A DNA stretch of 64,000 nt from Alphaproteobacteria bacterium. Its GTDB lineage: Bacteria > Pseudomonadota > Alphaproteobacteria > UBA9219. The DNA is taken from positions 1-64,000 of the forward strand of contig JARLJC010000290.1 of NCBI GenBank assembly GCA_031291435.1, in the 5' to 3' direction. A program made the translations under genes and the position numbers. Within the stretch, counting starts at the first letter, position 1; each line of letters begins with the position of its first letter. Below the pieces are notes generated by a model. It saw nothing but the letters and a program-made list of their open reading frames with translations, ran no database searches and had not been told where the DNA came from. Below, one piece after another: positions 26,290 through 33,624 of the stretch.

Positions 26290-26435
26290 TGTTCCTCACT
26301 TTTGGCTTCCGATTCCTGAATTTCTTTCAGAATCTCCGCCATGTGAGCCAATAATAACTGAATCTCGGCGGGGCGCATCCCTTTTCCGCTTTCGTCCTGA
26401 AAAACGAGCTTCAACAAGAGTTCTTCTTCACTCAT
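26283..26435 (-). CDS. 50-residue acidic ORF coupled between Rep and recombinase
   Basis: An ORF too short for the supplied track. Its ATG overlaps the stop of the Rep-like gene (ATGAGTGA), and its stop lies inside the first codons of the serine recombinase (CAATGCTGA). The product is acidic and helical (MSEEELLLKLV..., MRPAEIQLLLAHMAEILKEIQES). The double overlap implies translational coupling across three genes. It may be a recombination directionality factor or a regulator; no family is recognised. Confidence 0.6.
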   Translation of the reverse strand: MSEEELLLKLVFQDESGKGMRPAEIQLLLAHMAEILKEIQESEAKSEEQC

Positions 26436-27507
26436 GATTGAACCTCATTTCATCAACACGCCACGCCACCTCATCTTGCCAATCAAGGCTGGAATGAAAA
26501 CGGGCAACGCCCGATCGCAGATAACGCATCGCCGTTTCGAGAGAAATATCCGCCGCATCCTGTTTCAGGCATTGTATGGCGGCGATGCGTTTCAAATACC
26601 CATACATGCTCAGATAGTAACGATGCAGCCGCTCATCAAAAACGATGTTTGGGTTGTATGTGCGAACCTCATCAGAGGACGGCATGAGAGAAACGCGCTC
26701 AAGATAATCTTGCCACAAGGGATGCAAAGGCCAGCGCGACTTGTTGCTGTCCTCCGATGGCAGACACAGGCGTGTGTGTTCTGTTGCAAGACCGCGCAGC
26801 AAGTTCCCTTGAATGTCGGTTAAATCCTTGACCGTGTGCAGCCCTACGGTTTTCAAATAATCTCTACGGGCTTGCCATTCAATGCGCCAAACATCGTCAA
26901 CAATTCCGTCCCATAAAGAATAGAACCAAATTTTATCGACGCTTTTTTCCTTAATCTCATCGCTTTTGTTATAGACGCGCAGCATTTTATCGCCGGAGCC
27001 AAAAGAAAAAGTTTGTGTCTTGCGATTTTTCCGGCGTTGATTGTCCTTCTCGGCTTGCGAAACAAAACTTTCCAAATCAAAATCGACGCAGGGCAGCAGA
27101 TAATCAAAGGCAATATCGACGCGCGAAATGACTTCCGGCTTGTACGGGTTCAAACCGACAGACCGCGCCCACGCCAAGAAACGGTTATGAAGATTTTGAA
27201 AGCCGCCATGCCACAAGGCTTCGCATTTGAACTTTACAAAAAAATTGGGCTGGACAAATTCGCCAAACGAAACCTCAAAAGCATCATTTTCCATGAAAAA
27301 CGAAAAGCCCGTGTTTGTGCCGTGGCAGGAAAGCAGAAATTCTTCACAGCCCAAAGAAATGACCTTGTTTTGCCGCCGTTTCTTGAGCCGCAGAGCTTCT
27401 TTGTCAGCCGCCAACGCCACAAAATTCAAGCCCTCGCCGCTTGGCGCAGCAAGATAATAGGACACTTCCAGCGTGTCGATGCCTTGAAGGAGATGGGTGA
27501 AACTCAC
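26428..27507 (-). CDS. Replication-initiation-factor-like protein (Rep_trans type)
   Basis: 359 residues from the GTG at 27507, chosen because AGAGG precedes it by about 5 bases; the ORF track start at 27618 would overlap the upstream gene by 32 bases. Landmarks are ISRVDIAFDYLLP (first acidic strand), FGSGDKMLRVYNKSDEI (with the Y-x-K region typical of nicking strands) and WRIEWQARRDYLK. This pattern matches replication initiators of the Rep_trans / filamentous-phage RstA-like group, which nick an origin for rolling-circle replication. Nearby hairpins (27516-28250) could be the origin. The family call is by motif pattern only. Confidence 0.65.
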   Translation of the reverse strand: MSFTHLLQGIDTLEVSYYLAAPSGEGLNFVALAADKEALRLKKRRQNKVISLGCEEFLLSCHGTNTGFSFFMENDAFEVSFGEFVQPNFFVKFKCEALWHGGFQNLHNRFLAWARSVGLNPYKPEVISRVDIAFDYLLPCVDFDLESFVSQAEKDNQRRKNRKTQTFSFGSGDKMLRVYNKSDEIKEKSVDKIWFYSLWDGIVDDVWRIEWQARRDYLKTVGLHTVKDLTDIQGNLLRGLATEHTRLCLPSEDSNKSRWPLHPLWQDYLERVSLMPSSDEVRTYNPNIVFDERLHRYYLSMYGYLKRIAAIQCLKQDAADISLETAMRYLRSGVARFHSSLDWQDEVAWRVDEMRFNHE

Positions 27508-27515
27508 GAGAACCT

Positions 27516-27548
27516 CTATTTTGTGGTACGCATCGTAACACAAAATAG
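27516..27548. repeat. Inverted repeat CTATTTTGTG / CACAAAATAG in the Rep leader
   Basis: Perfect 10-bp arms with a 13-base spacer, ending 8 bases before the GTG start of the Rep-like gene on the minus strand. It could be a Rep-binding or nick-site hairpin, or a translational control structure. Confidence 0.65.
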
Positions 27549-27561
27549 GGGAACACGAAAT

Positions 27562-27580
27562 ACCCCTATCGGGGTTTTTT
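27562..27580 (+). terminator. Small hairpin with T-run between the 113-aa gene and Rep
   Basis: ACCCC-TATC-GGGGT followed by five further T residues on the plus strand. The genes here run on the minus strand, where the T-run would precede the stem, so it may serve incoming plus-strand transcripts, or be part of an origin rather than a terminator. Confidence 0.35.
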
Positions 27581-27586
27581 GAAAAA

Positions 27587-27928
27587 TTATGCCTTCGCAA
27601 TCTTGGGAGAGCGAACATCGGGTATTTCTCCGCGCACAGCCTTCCAGAAATCTTGTGCGCGACGAAGCATAATGTACCCTATAGAACGCCCTGACATCCT
27701 GCCTTCCTTCGGCGCAATATCGCGGATGCTGATACCGAGAATTTTCTCGTAATTTTTAATGGTAGCGCGGCTATGAATAAGCATCATCGGCGCCCAGCCA
27801 AGGCGCACACAAAGGAAAAGCATCCCTATGGCGCTTTCTAATTGAGTGCTGTCGCCGCTAAAATCTTTGATAGCTTTGTTGATAATCGGCAACAGGTCTT
27901 TATCGGTCAGGAATTTTTCCGCAGCCAT
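27587..27928 (-). CDS. Small conserved-looking hypothetical protein upstream of Rep
   Basis: 113 residues. Helical, with LESAIGMLFLCVRLGWAPMMLIHSRATIKNYEKILGISIRDI as the core and a basic C terminus. No HTH is obvious, but size and position (first gene before rep, with AACCTTTAAGG operator-like repeats upstream of its start) suggest a copy-number or transcription regulator. That role is inference. It starts with ATG at 27928. Confidence 0.6.
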   Translation of the reverse strand: MAAEKFLTDKDLLPIINKAIKDFSGDSTQLESAIGMLFLCVRLGWAPMMLIHSRATIKNYEKILGISIRDIAPKEGRMSGRSIGYIMLRRAQDFWKAVRGEIPDVRSPKIAKA

Positions 27929-27934
27929 TGGATA

Positions 27935-27981
27935 AACCTTTAAGGTTGCATTTGTGGTATATAAGATACCCCTTAAAGGTT
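27935..27981. promoter_or_regulatory. Inverted AACCTTTAAGG repeats at the Rep-operon promoter
   Basis: AACCTTTAAGG at 27935-27945 and its exact complement CCTTAAAGGTT at 27971-27981 flank a TATA-rich stretch (GTGGTATATAAGATACC) just upstream of the 113-residue gene. The left copy is itself nearly palindromic (AACCTT-T-AAGGTT). This looks like an operator pair around a minus-strand promoter. Confidence 0.55.
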
Positions 27982-28017
27982 AAAAAAGAAAGGGCGTTTT
28001 TCGCCCCCTGTATCCTT

Positions 28018-28250
28018 GTCCCCCCGTGTTACTCAATCGGGGGGACTTTCCGCCTTCTTACCCCTCGCTTGCGCCGTCCGCCGTCACGTCGCGCTGCGCG
28101 CGCCGGAGGCCGGACGGCGCAGCCCCAAAAATGAAGAAAGCCGGACAGAGCCAGCGTCAACAGCGTTCCGTCAAGGGCGTGGATAAAAAGCCTTTTGCTT
28201 TCGCTTCGCGTAGCTGTGGGGGCAGACTACGCAAAAGCAAAAGCCTTTTT
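28018..28250. other. Non-coding block with three strong hairpins; candidate origin
   Basis: GTCCCCCCG (28018-28026) pairs with CGGGGGGAC (28038-28046). GCCGTCCG (28073-28080) pairs with CGGACGGC (28111-28118) around a GC-rich core. The region 28185-28250 forms a long imperfect palindrome with the inner stem GCGTAG/CTACGC and outer AAAAAGNCTTTTGCTTT arms. No credible ORF covers it. Its position upstream of the Rep-like gene makes a double- or single-strand origin, or an oriT, the leading idea. Confidence 0.55.
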
Positions 28251-28281
28251 ACCCACCCCCACCCAACCGCCGGAGCAAGCG

Positions 28282-28464
28282 TCAGGCTTTTTTCGTGTTG
28301 GCTGCAATCTGGCGCAACGAATCTATAATCTCAGCATTCTGTTTTTGCAGTTCCCGAATCCGCCGATGATAATTGAGAGCCATGCAAGCCGCCGCCGCGA
28401 CAAAACACATGAGCATGATGTTTGTAAGCACAGGCGCGGCAAGAAACGCAGACAGATAAGGCAT
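28282..28464 (-). CDS. Small single-pass membrane protein with coiled-coil tail
   Basis: 60 residues from ATG 28464 (GGGGAG about 9 bases upstream; the track uses a GTG three codons earlier). One transmembrane helix (about residues 7-30, FLAAPVLTNIMLMCFVAAAA) is followed by a short cytoplasmic coiled coil (RRIRELQKQNAEIIDSLRQIAANTKKA). It resembles phage or plasmid accessory membrane proteins in shape only; no family is recognised. Confidence 0.55.
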   Translation of the reverse strand: MPYLSAFLAAPVLTNIMLMCFVAAAACMALNYHRRIRELQKQNAEIIDSLRQIAANTKKA

Positions 28465-28493
28465 TGGCAGCACTCCCCAGTTTGAGAAAGCAA

Positions 28494-28605
28494 CCGACCA
28501 GAAGACAACCCTCTGGTGGTCGGGGAGTTTACAAACCTACTACAAGAGAGGTCGCACAAGTCTTTAGCCTTTCGGCCTGAACATGCACCTGCGCCTCCCC
28601 GACCA
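28494..28605. repeat. Competing inverted repeats (alternative hairpins)
   Basis: TGGTCGGGGAG at 28517-28527 can pair with CTCCCCGACCA at 28595-28605 (11 of 11) or, by its first seven bases, with CCGACCA at 28494-28500. A further pair, ACTACAAG (28539-28546) / CTTGTAGT (28644-28651), interleaves with these. The 28474-28766 interval between the small membrane gene and the HNH gene has no other gene. Confidence 0.6.
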
Positions 28606-28766
28606 TATGCCGAGGAGTGCTTTATGCGGTTGCACAAAAACCGCTTGTAGTAAGGGTTGTAACGCCCCGAGGCGGGATTTACCGCCTACGCCAATACATT
28701 GACCCGAAAGAACGCCAAAGGCAACCGATAAAAGCCCGTCTTAGTGCCGTTTGGCTTGGCGGGGGG

Positions 28767-30008
28767 TTAGTAATAATCTTCCCGCCATTTCAAATTGGCG
28801 GGATTAACGAACGAGGGAATAGCTATCCGTTTTGGTAGTGGGGCATAATTCCTGCTGGCAAGCATAGCGTCGGAGTAATAAATCACGCCCGATGGAGAAA
28901 TTCTAAGATTTCCAGAGTCATACAATCTGTGAATATCTACACGGAGGCAAAAGCCATTATTTGGGTCGTCGGCTCCACCGTGTTTAACGGGAACGATATG
29001 TGCGGCTTCCAAAACGTCAGAAATAATATCCCCCGTCAAACAGCACTTTTGAGAGTATGCCTTGAAAATCTTGTTTCTGAATTTGGATTGTCCCGAGCGC
29101 ACCAAAACGGTTGAGGCGGTTCTTTGTCTTTCGACAATCGACGGAAGCGGAGAATGTCTTATTTCCTCAACGGCTCTCACCGCGCTTGATGTGTTTCCAA
29201 AGATAGAATGGTCTATGGGGGCGGTAACGGCATCCACATCAAACAATTCATCGAGATAGAATTTCCAGTCGTCTTTTAAACCAGTTTTTTCAAATCGGAG
29301 AATGCCAAAATTTGATAGAAAAAGGAGAAATTCTTGTGCAAGACGCTTGTCGTTATCCATAGGCGCACAATTTGGCCAACCCGAAACATCAAGCCTGTCA
29401 TTCCGATAAAGAAAGACATGTCGCGCAATCTCTGCTGCTGTCGCTTTAATCCCAGCGAGAGGAATGACAACTTTGACCAACTCACGATTGTTAAGAAAGG
29501 CTGATGACGCGCCGCCATGCTGACGCCCAAGTTCTTCAATAATTTCCAGTATCAGTTTGAATGGTCTGATTTCTAAATTAGCCGCCCGCCATTTTGCGAT
29601 TTCTTGCTGCTTGTAAGTCCAAGGATTGGGCAACACGGTCTGCTGAATCATGACCGCAACAAATTCACCTTTAGTAACTTGCCCTTTTGCTACTTGCTGT
29701 CCGAAAGGAGTGAGATGAATTCTCCCTTCGTCTGGAGCAAGTAGGCCAGTTCCCCGCCAATACTGCCCTGAGTTTCTAAAAAGATTTCGCGCCTCATCTC
29801 GCGCCAAAGTAACGCTCGATTGGGTTTCTTCCTGCACAACAGCAAGCGCGTTTTTCAGTTCAGGGGAACTAAAAGCGTTTCCTTCAAAAAGATTAAGTGC
29901 TCGCAACACCCCAAGAAACACAGGAACTTGTAACAGCCCTTCGCTTGGCTGAACGCTCAACCATCTCCATTTATATGTATCAAATGGTTTTTGAGGCGTG
30001 CCGATCAT
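28767..30008 (-). CDS. HNH restriction endonuclease
   Basis: 413 residues. The C-terminal HNH domain is clear: FRNKIFKAYSQKCCLTGD, then LEAAHIVPVKHGGADDPNNGFCLRVDIHRLYDSGNL, giving the His-Asn-His ligands. The N-terminal ~280 residues look like helical or winged-helix target-recognition domains (YKWRWLSVQPSEGLLQVP, LTPFGQQVAKGQVTKGEFVAVMIQQ). Its start overlaps the upstream methyltransferase by 4 bases (ATGA). With two cytosine methyltransferases in the same operon it is almost certainly the nuclease of a type II-like restriction-modification system. Recognition sequence unknown. Confidence 0.85.
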   Translation of the reverse strand: MIGTPQKPFDTYKWRWLSVQPSEGLLQVPVFLGVLRALNLFEGNAFSSPELKNALAVVQEETQSSVTLARDEARNLFRNSGQYWRGTGLLAPDEGRIHLTPFGQQVAKGQVTKGEFVAVMIQQTVLPNPWTYKQQEIAKWRAANLEIRPFKLILEIIEELGRQHGGASSAFLNNRELVKVVIPLAGIKATAAEIARHVFLYRNDRLDVSGWPNCAPMDNDKRLAQEFLLFLSNFGILRFEKTGLKDDWKFYLDELFDVDAVTAPIDHSIFGNTSSAVRAVEEIRHSPLPSIVERQRTASTVLVRSGQSKFRNKIFKAYSQKCCLTGDIISDVLEAAHIVPVKHGGADDPNNGFCLRVDIHRLYDSGNLRISPSGVIYYSDAMLASRNYAPLPKRIAIPSFVNPANLKWREDYY

Positions 30009-30970
30009 GCGGCTTTTCTCTTCTTCAGTTTAACCGAGGCATTGGCTTTGGCGAGCATAAGTCCAATCGCTTTTCCGAGCAGAGGCGGGACGGCATTAGC
30101 AATTTGACGATATGCCGTGGTTTTTGCGCCAGAGAATACAAAGTCATCAGGAAAAGATTGAACTGCCGCCAACTCGCGTGCAGTCATACGCCTACGATTG
30201 TTGGGATGATGAAGAACAACTACGCCGCCGCGCTCATCTCCCCGACCCGTCACAGTTGGTGCTGGGCGATTGGGGTCAATGTACCTATGCCCCAAGTGAC
30301 CATTAAATCGTAATTTATATTGGGAGCATTGGTGATTGGGAATCTCGCCATCATCAGTCGGTTCAGGAAAGTGAGCGAGGGCTTCTCCAACAGTAATCCA
30401 CGGTTTCAGTTTTAACTTAAAAGCTATGGCTGGGTCGGCGTGTGTCTGTATCGGAAGAATGTCTGACACATTTGCAATATCTTCTCTTATCCCAATGATT
30501 AGGAGCCTCATGCGTGACTGGGGCACGCCATAGTCTGCCGCATTAACAACGTGGTGGTGAACTCGGTACCCAGCTTGTGCAAAATTGTGTTTGATTTCTT
30601 CAAGGGCTTTCCCTTTGCCGAGGGATAGAAGCCCCTTAACATTTTCCCCAACAAAAAAACGGGGTTGTTTTTCACGGACAATCCGTACCATTTGCCTGTA
30701 CAGTTGGTTCCTTGGGTCGCCTAGCGTTCGTCCCATGTTAGCCATAGAAAATCCTTGGCAGGGAAATCCACCGACAACAGCATCACAGTCGGGAATGCTG
30801 GACAGTTTAACTTTACATATATCTTGGTTGTTGATGTGGTCACCAATGTTCGCTTTATAGGTATCTATGGCGGCATCAAAAATATCATTTGCCCAGACAA
30901 TATCATGCCCCGCCCATTGCAACCCAAGGTCAAGCCCCCCAGCACCGGAGAAAAGTGATACGATTTTCAT
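30005..30970 (-). CDS. DNA (cytosine-5) methyltransferase 2 of the R-M operon
   Basis: 321 residues from ATG 30970, which overlaps the previous stop as TAATG (the track extension upstream is not needed). Motif I FSGAGGLDLGLQ, motif IV GGFPCQGFS (catalytic Cys71), motif VI ENVKGLL, motif VIII QSRMRLLIIG, a short target-recognition region, motif IX/X RELAAVQSFPDDFVF and YRQIANAVPP. It is clearly paralogous to its neighbour but not identical, consistent with each enzyme methylating one strand of an asymmetric site. Confidence 0.95.
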   Translation of the reverse strand: MKIVSLFSGAGGLDLGLQWAGHDIVWANDIFDAAIDTYKANIGDHINNQDICKVKLSSIPDCDAVVGGFPCQGFSMANMGRTLGDPRNQLYRQMVRIVREKQPRFFVGENVKGLLSLGKGKALEEIKHNFAQAGYRVHHHVVNAADYGVPQSRMRLLIIGIREDIANVSDILPIQTHADPAIAFKLKLKPWITVGEALAHFPEPTDDGEIPNHQCSQYKLRFNGHLGHRYIDPNRPAPTVTGRGDERGGVVVLHHPNNRRRMTARELAAVQSFPDDFVFSGAKTTAYRQIANAVPPLLGKAIGLMLAKANASVKLKKRKAA

Positions 30971-31926
30971 TAAGCCGCCTCTTTCATGGACTGGTTTTGG
31001 GAGCCAAGCTGCAATCCCAAGTGATAGGCAAAAAGAACGGGAACCGCATTTCCAACTTGTCGATAACAAGAATTCATTTTGCCAACAAACTCGAAATCTA
31101 GGGGGAATGTTTGTATCGTTGCAGACTCACGAATGGACATCCTTCTATGATTATTGGGGTGTTGTATTGCACATACGCCGCCCTTGCCATTGCCCCGCGC
31201 AAGAATAGTTGGAGATGGTTTTTCTGCGTCCGTCCACCGATGCCCTGTAAAATTTCTGTTGGTTACCTTGTATTGTGAACAAACATGGTTAGGCAGAGAA
31301 TGCTTTTCATCAGGTTCTGGAATCTTAGCGAGGGCTTTGCCGATTTGTGACCATGCCTTTAGACCCATTTTTTTTGCTTTACTGGGATTGGTATGGGTTT
31401 CGACAGGAAAACAAAAATCTGCTGTTTCAGGCAAATCATTACGGGTTCCCGCGATAACAACCCTCCACCTGCTTTGTGGGACGCCAAAATTTGCGACATT
31501 AAAAAGTTTCTTTTTTACGCGATACCCTGCCGCCGCAAAATCCTTCTCGATTTTTTCGATTGCACGCCCGTTTGCAAGGCTAAGTATTCCGCGCACATTT
31601 TCTGCAAGAAAATACTTCGGTTTCTTGTCTGTGATTATCCGTTTGAATTCTAGGTAAAGGCGATTGCGTTTATCTTTTTCAAATCGCAACAGGTTGGCTT
31701 GAGAAAAACCTTGGCAGGGGAAACCGCCAACAACAACATCGCAGGAGGGAATTTGAGAAGAAGGAATATCCTCTATGCTTCCAAGAATTATATGATTCCC
31801 GATATTCTTTTTGTAAGTCGCAACAGCGTCAGCATCAAAATCATTCGCCCACACAACTTCGTGTCCCGCCTGAATGAGGCCAAGGTCTAATCCCCCAGCG
31901 CCGGAAAAAAGAGAAACTATCTTCAT
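30970..31926 (-). CDS. DNA (cytosine-5) methyltransferase 1 of the R-M operon
   Basis: 318 residues from ATG 31926, preceded by GAGGAAAGG; the track begins 13 codons earlier. Motif I FSGAGGLDLGLIQAG, motif IV GGFPCQGFSQAN (Cys71), motif VI AENVRGILS, motif VIII QSRWRVVIAG, and C-terminal RESATIQTFPLDFEF plus YRQVGNAVP. It is the first gene of the methyltransferase-methyltransferase-nuclease operon; methylases placed first help protect DNA before the nuclease accumulates. AT-rich codon use differs from the host genes. Confidence 0.95.
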   Translation of the reverse strand: MKIVSLFSGAGGLDLGLIQAGHEVVWANDFDADAVATYKKNIGNHIILGSIEDIPSSQIPSCDVVVGGFPCQGFSQANLLRFEKDKRNRLYLEFKRIITDKKPKYFLAENVRGILSLANGRAIEKIEKDFAAAGYRVKKKLFNVANFGVPQSRWRVVIAGTRNDLPETADFCFPVETHTNPSKAKKMGLKAWSQIGKALAKIPEPDEKHSLPNHVCSQYKVTNRNFTGHRWTDAEKPSPTILARGNGKGGVCAIQHPNNHRRMSIRESATIQTFPLDFEFVGKMNSCYRQVGNAVPVLFAYHLGLQLGSQNQSMKEAA

Positions 31927-32025
31927 TCGGTGCGCCTTTCCTCGATTAGAACAAAATGAGAACATTTGGGTTTCTATGACGAACCCGCGTGTTCGGGCAA
32001 GAGAGAATCTTGGATAAAGAATTGA

Positions 32026-32050
32026 TTAAGGACGATTAACATCTAGTTAA
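32026..32050. promoter_or_regulatory. TTAA-rich operator-like motif upstream of the R-M operon
   Basis: TTAA-N7-TTAA (32036-32050, TTAACATCTAGTTAA) fits the CtrA pattern; another TTAA lies six bases before it. The core is also a palindrome (TTAAC-ATCTA-GTTAA). It is about 110 bases upstream of the first methyltransferase start. The rest of 31966-32311 shows no gene, terminator or repeat that I can support. Confidence 0.35.
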
Positions 32051-32311
32051 CGATTGTGTGCCGATTCTGCAACGAGTAATGTGCTATCGGCGAGGGCGGC
32101 GGTGGCATCGTTACATCGGACGACGCAATCCCAAAACCTGCTCAAAACACCAACTTCATAGTTGCACTCGGTAGTTTGCCTGATTTTATCAAAGGACTTC
32201 ACCAATTCGTCCTTATAGACCAGTGCCCAGATTTATCCTGTGTGGCACGCCAGATTTCTTATGTGAACTTTCCAGAGCATTACTCACGCTTTCTCAGGTA
32301 AAGTGCGCGGC

Positions 32312-32932
32312 ATGAACGACCCGAAGCCCACGGAAAAAAACCGTCTCTCCGATCTGCTCGCGAATTACGCGGCGGCGGCGCCAAATGACCGCGTATCGCT
32401 GGAGGATATCGTCCGGCTTCTTGAAAACCGCTCACTAGGTGCGTTGCTGCTCCTTTTCGCCTTGCCCATGGCATTGCCCGTGCCCACCCCCGGCCTTTCG
32501 GCGATTTTCGGCGTACCGCTTATTTTTATTTCGGCGCAGCTCATCATGGGGAATCGTCAAGTCTGGTTTCCCGCATGGCTTGCGCGCAAAACCATTTCCC
32601 GCGCCCAATTCGCAGCCATCGTGAGGCGCGTCGTCCCCATCCTGAAGCGCCTTGAGCTGATCCTCAAACCGCGCGCCGTGTGGTTATGTGGAAAATGGGC
32701 AGTCGTTCCGATAGGCATCGCCTGCACTATCATGGCAGCGATGATTGCGCTTCCTGTTCCTTTTGGAAATGTCGTTCCCGGCGTTGCCGTTTCCTTATTC
32801 GCGCTGGGGCTTATTCAGCATGACGGGTTGGCTGTCGCCCTTGGCTTTTTAGTGTCGGTTCTTGCCGTGGTCATTGTTTGGGCGGCAATACTCGGCGCTC
32901 ATGCCGTTATCCAGTCATCGTGGCCGTTCTGA
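32312..32932 (+). CDS. exoD: ExoD-family exopolysaccharide synthesis protein
   Basis: 206 residues from ATG 32312 (a GTG three codons earlier has a closer AGG and may be used). The ExoD pattern is LLANYAAAAPNDRVSLEDIVRLLENRSLGALLLLFALPMALPVPTPGLSAIFGVPLI at the start and four to five hydrophobic segments after it (PVPTPG is the best landmark). It is an inner-membrane protein linked to exopolysaccharide production in rhizobia; its biochemical role is unclear. It is the first chromosomal gene after element B and precedes the exopolysaccharide locus. Confidence 0.88.
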   Translation: MNDPKPTEKNRLSDLLANYAAAAPNDRVSLEDIVRLLENRSLGALLLLFALPMALPVPTPGLSAIFGVPLIFISAQLIMGNRQVWFPAWLARKTISRAQFAAIVRRVVPILKRLELILKPRAVWLCGKWAVVPIGIACTIMAAMIALPVPFGNVVPGVAVSLFALGLIQHDGLAVALGFLVSVLAVVIVWAAILGAHAVIQSSWPF

Positions 32933-32960
32933 AAGAGCGCGCCTCCAACAAAAACGACAC

Positions 32961-32974
32961 GCACACGATCGTGT
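32961..32974. promoter_or_regulatory. 14-bp perfect palindrome CACACGATCGTGTG
   Basis: An exact dyad between exoD and the next gene; the core CACGATCG recurs at about 33036. It may be a regulator-binding operator for the exported-protein gene at 33092. Confidence 0.45.
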
Positions 32975-33091
32975 GAACGGAAGCTCGACACCGCTTCAAA
33001 CAAAGAGCCCGAAGATTCTCGCAGTTAATTATTCATTCACGATCGCAAAGTAATGATCGACGCTTACTCTCGAATCTCCATGAGGATAGCG

Positions 33092-33601
33092 ATGGATAAA
33101 ACATTCAAGAACCGCCTGCTTCTGACCTGCGCCCTGCTGGGAATGGGCATGCCTCTGGCGTCCAACGCATCTCCTCCCGTATCGAATACATACTCGGCGA
33201 CGAGCACAACGGAAGTGCGGCCTTACGCGGGGCTCTCCTGGACATTTGGCGAAGGCTATGCGCCCTCTCTGGTCGCGGGCGTGGCGACGGCTGTTGTTCA
33301 TTCCGACGGCCAAACTCAGGGCGCCGATGTAGCCGCGACGTTCGGATTTGTCGACGGGTTTTCGTTCAAGAAAGTCTCAGTCAATTACCTCTACGGCAAC
33401 AGCCAGGTGCAGGGCGAAGCCGGCGGCGGATACAGCTTCGCGAAAGACAGCTTCCTCGCGGATGCGGGCGTCAACGTCGACTACTTTAACTTCTCCGCCG
33501 ATAATTATCTGGATGAAAGTTTTGTTCCCCAGATAACGATCCGCTCATTAGGCGCATTCACCAAACCGGCGGAAAATGTCGTGGCTCCCAGCCCCGGTTA
33601 A
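33092..33601 (+). CDS. Exported beta-barrel-like protein
   Basis: 169 residues from ATG 33092, chosen because GAGGA lies 8 bases upstream. A signal peptide (NRLLLTCALLGMGMPLASNAS) is followed by alternating strands (VRPYAGLSWTFGEGYAPSLVAGVATAVV, VSVNYLYGNSQVQGEAGGGYSF) like a small outer-membrane barrel or autosecreted beta protein. No family is recognised. Tandem with exoD. Confidence 0.7.
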   Translation: MDKTFKNRLLLTCALLGMGMPLASNASPPVSNTYSATSTTEVRPYAGLSWTFGEGYAPSLVAGVATAVVHSDGQTQGADVAATFGFVDGFSFKKVSVNYLYGNSQVQGEAGGGYSFAKDSFLADAGVNVDYFNFSADNYLDESFVPQITIRSLGAFTKPAENVVAPSPG

Positions 33602-33624
33602 TCTGGTGGCCTGCGGCGCATCGA

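Larger units (their letters stand above)
24669..31966. mobile_element. Element B: serine recombinase, Rep-like initiator and R-M cargo (right end uncertain)
   Basis: A block of minus-strand genes: two cytosine methyltransferases, an HNH nuclease, small ORFs, a Rep-like protein, a 50-codon ORF and a large serine recombinase. It is visibly more AT-rich than the flanks around 26-32 kb. The left end is tied to tRNA-Glu by the recombinase C-terminus. I found no repeat of the tRNA core to the right, as expected for serine recombinases with very short cores, so the right boundary, somewhere between 31.97 and 32.3 kb, is a guess. Confidence 0.55.

Noticed and set aside
27562-27580. Terminator of the 113-aa gene
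   Set aside because: The T-run is on the plus strand while the genes run on the minus strand, so the orientation is wrong for this transcript.
28323-28637. 104-aa minus-strand ORF in the hairpin leader
   Set aside because: It overlaps the small membrane gene in another frame and is spread over inverted repeats; no ribosome site.
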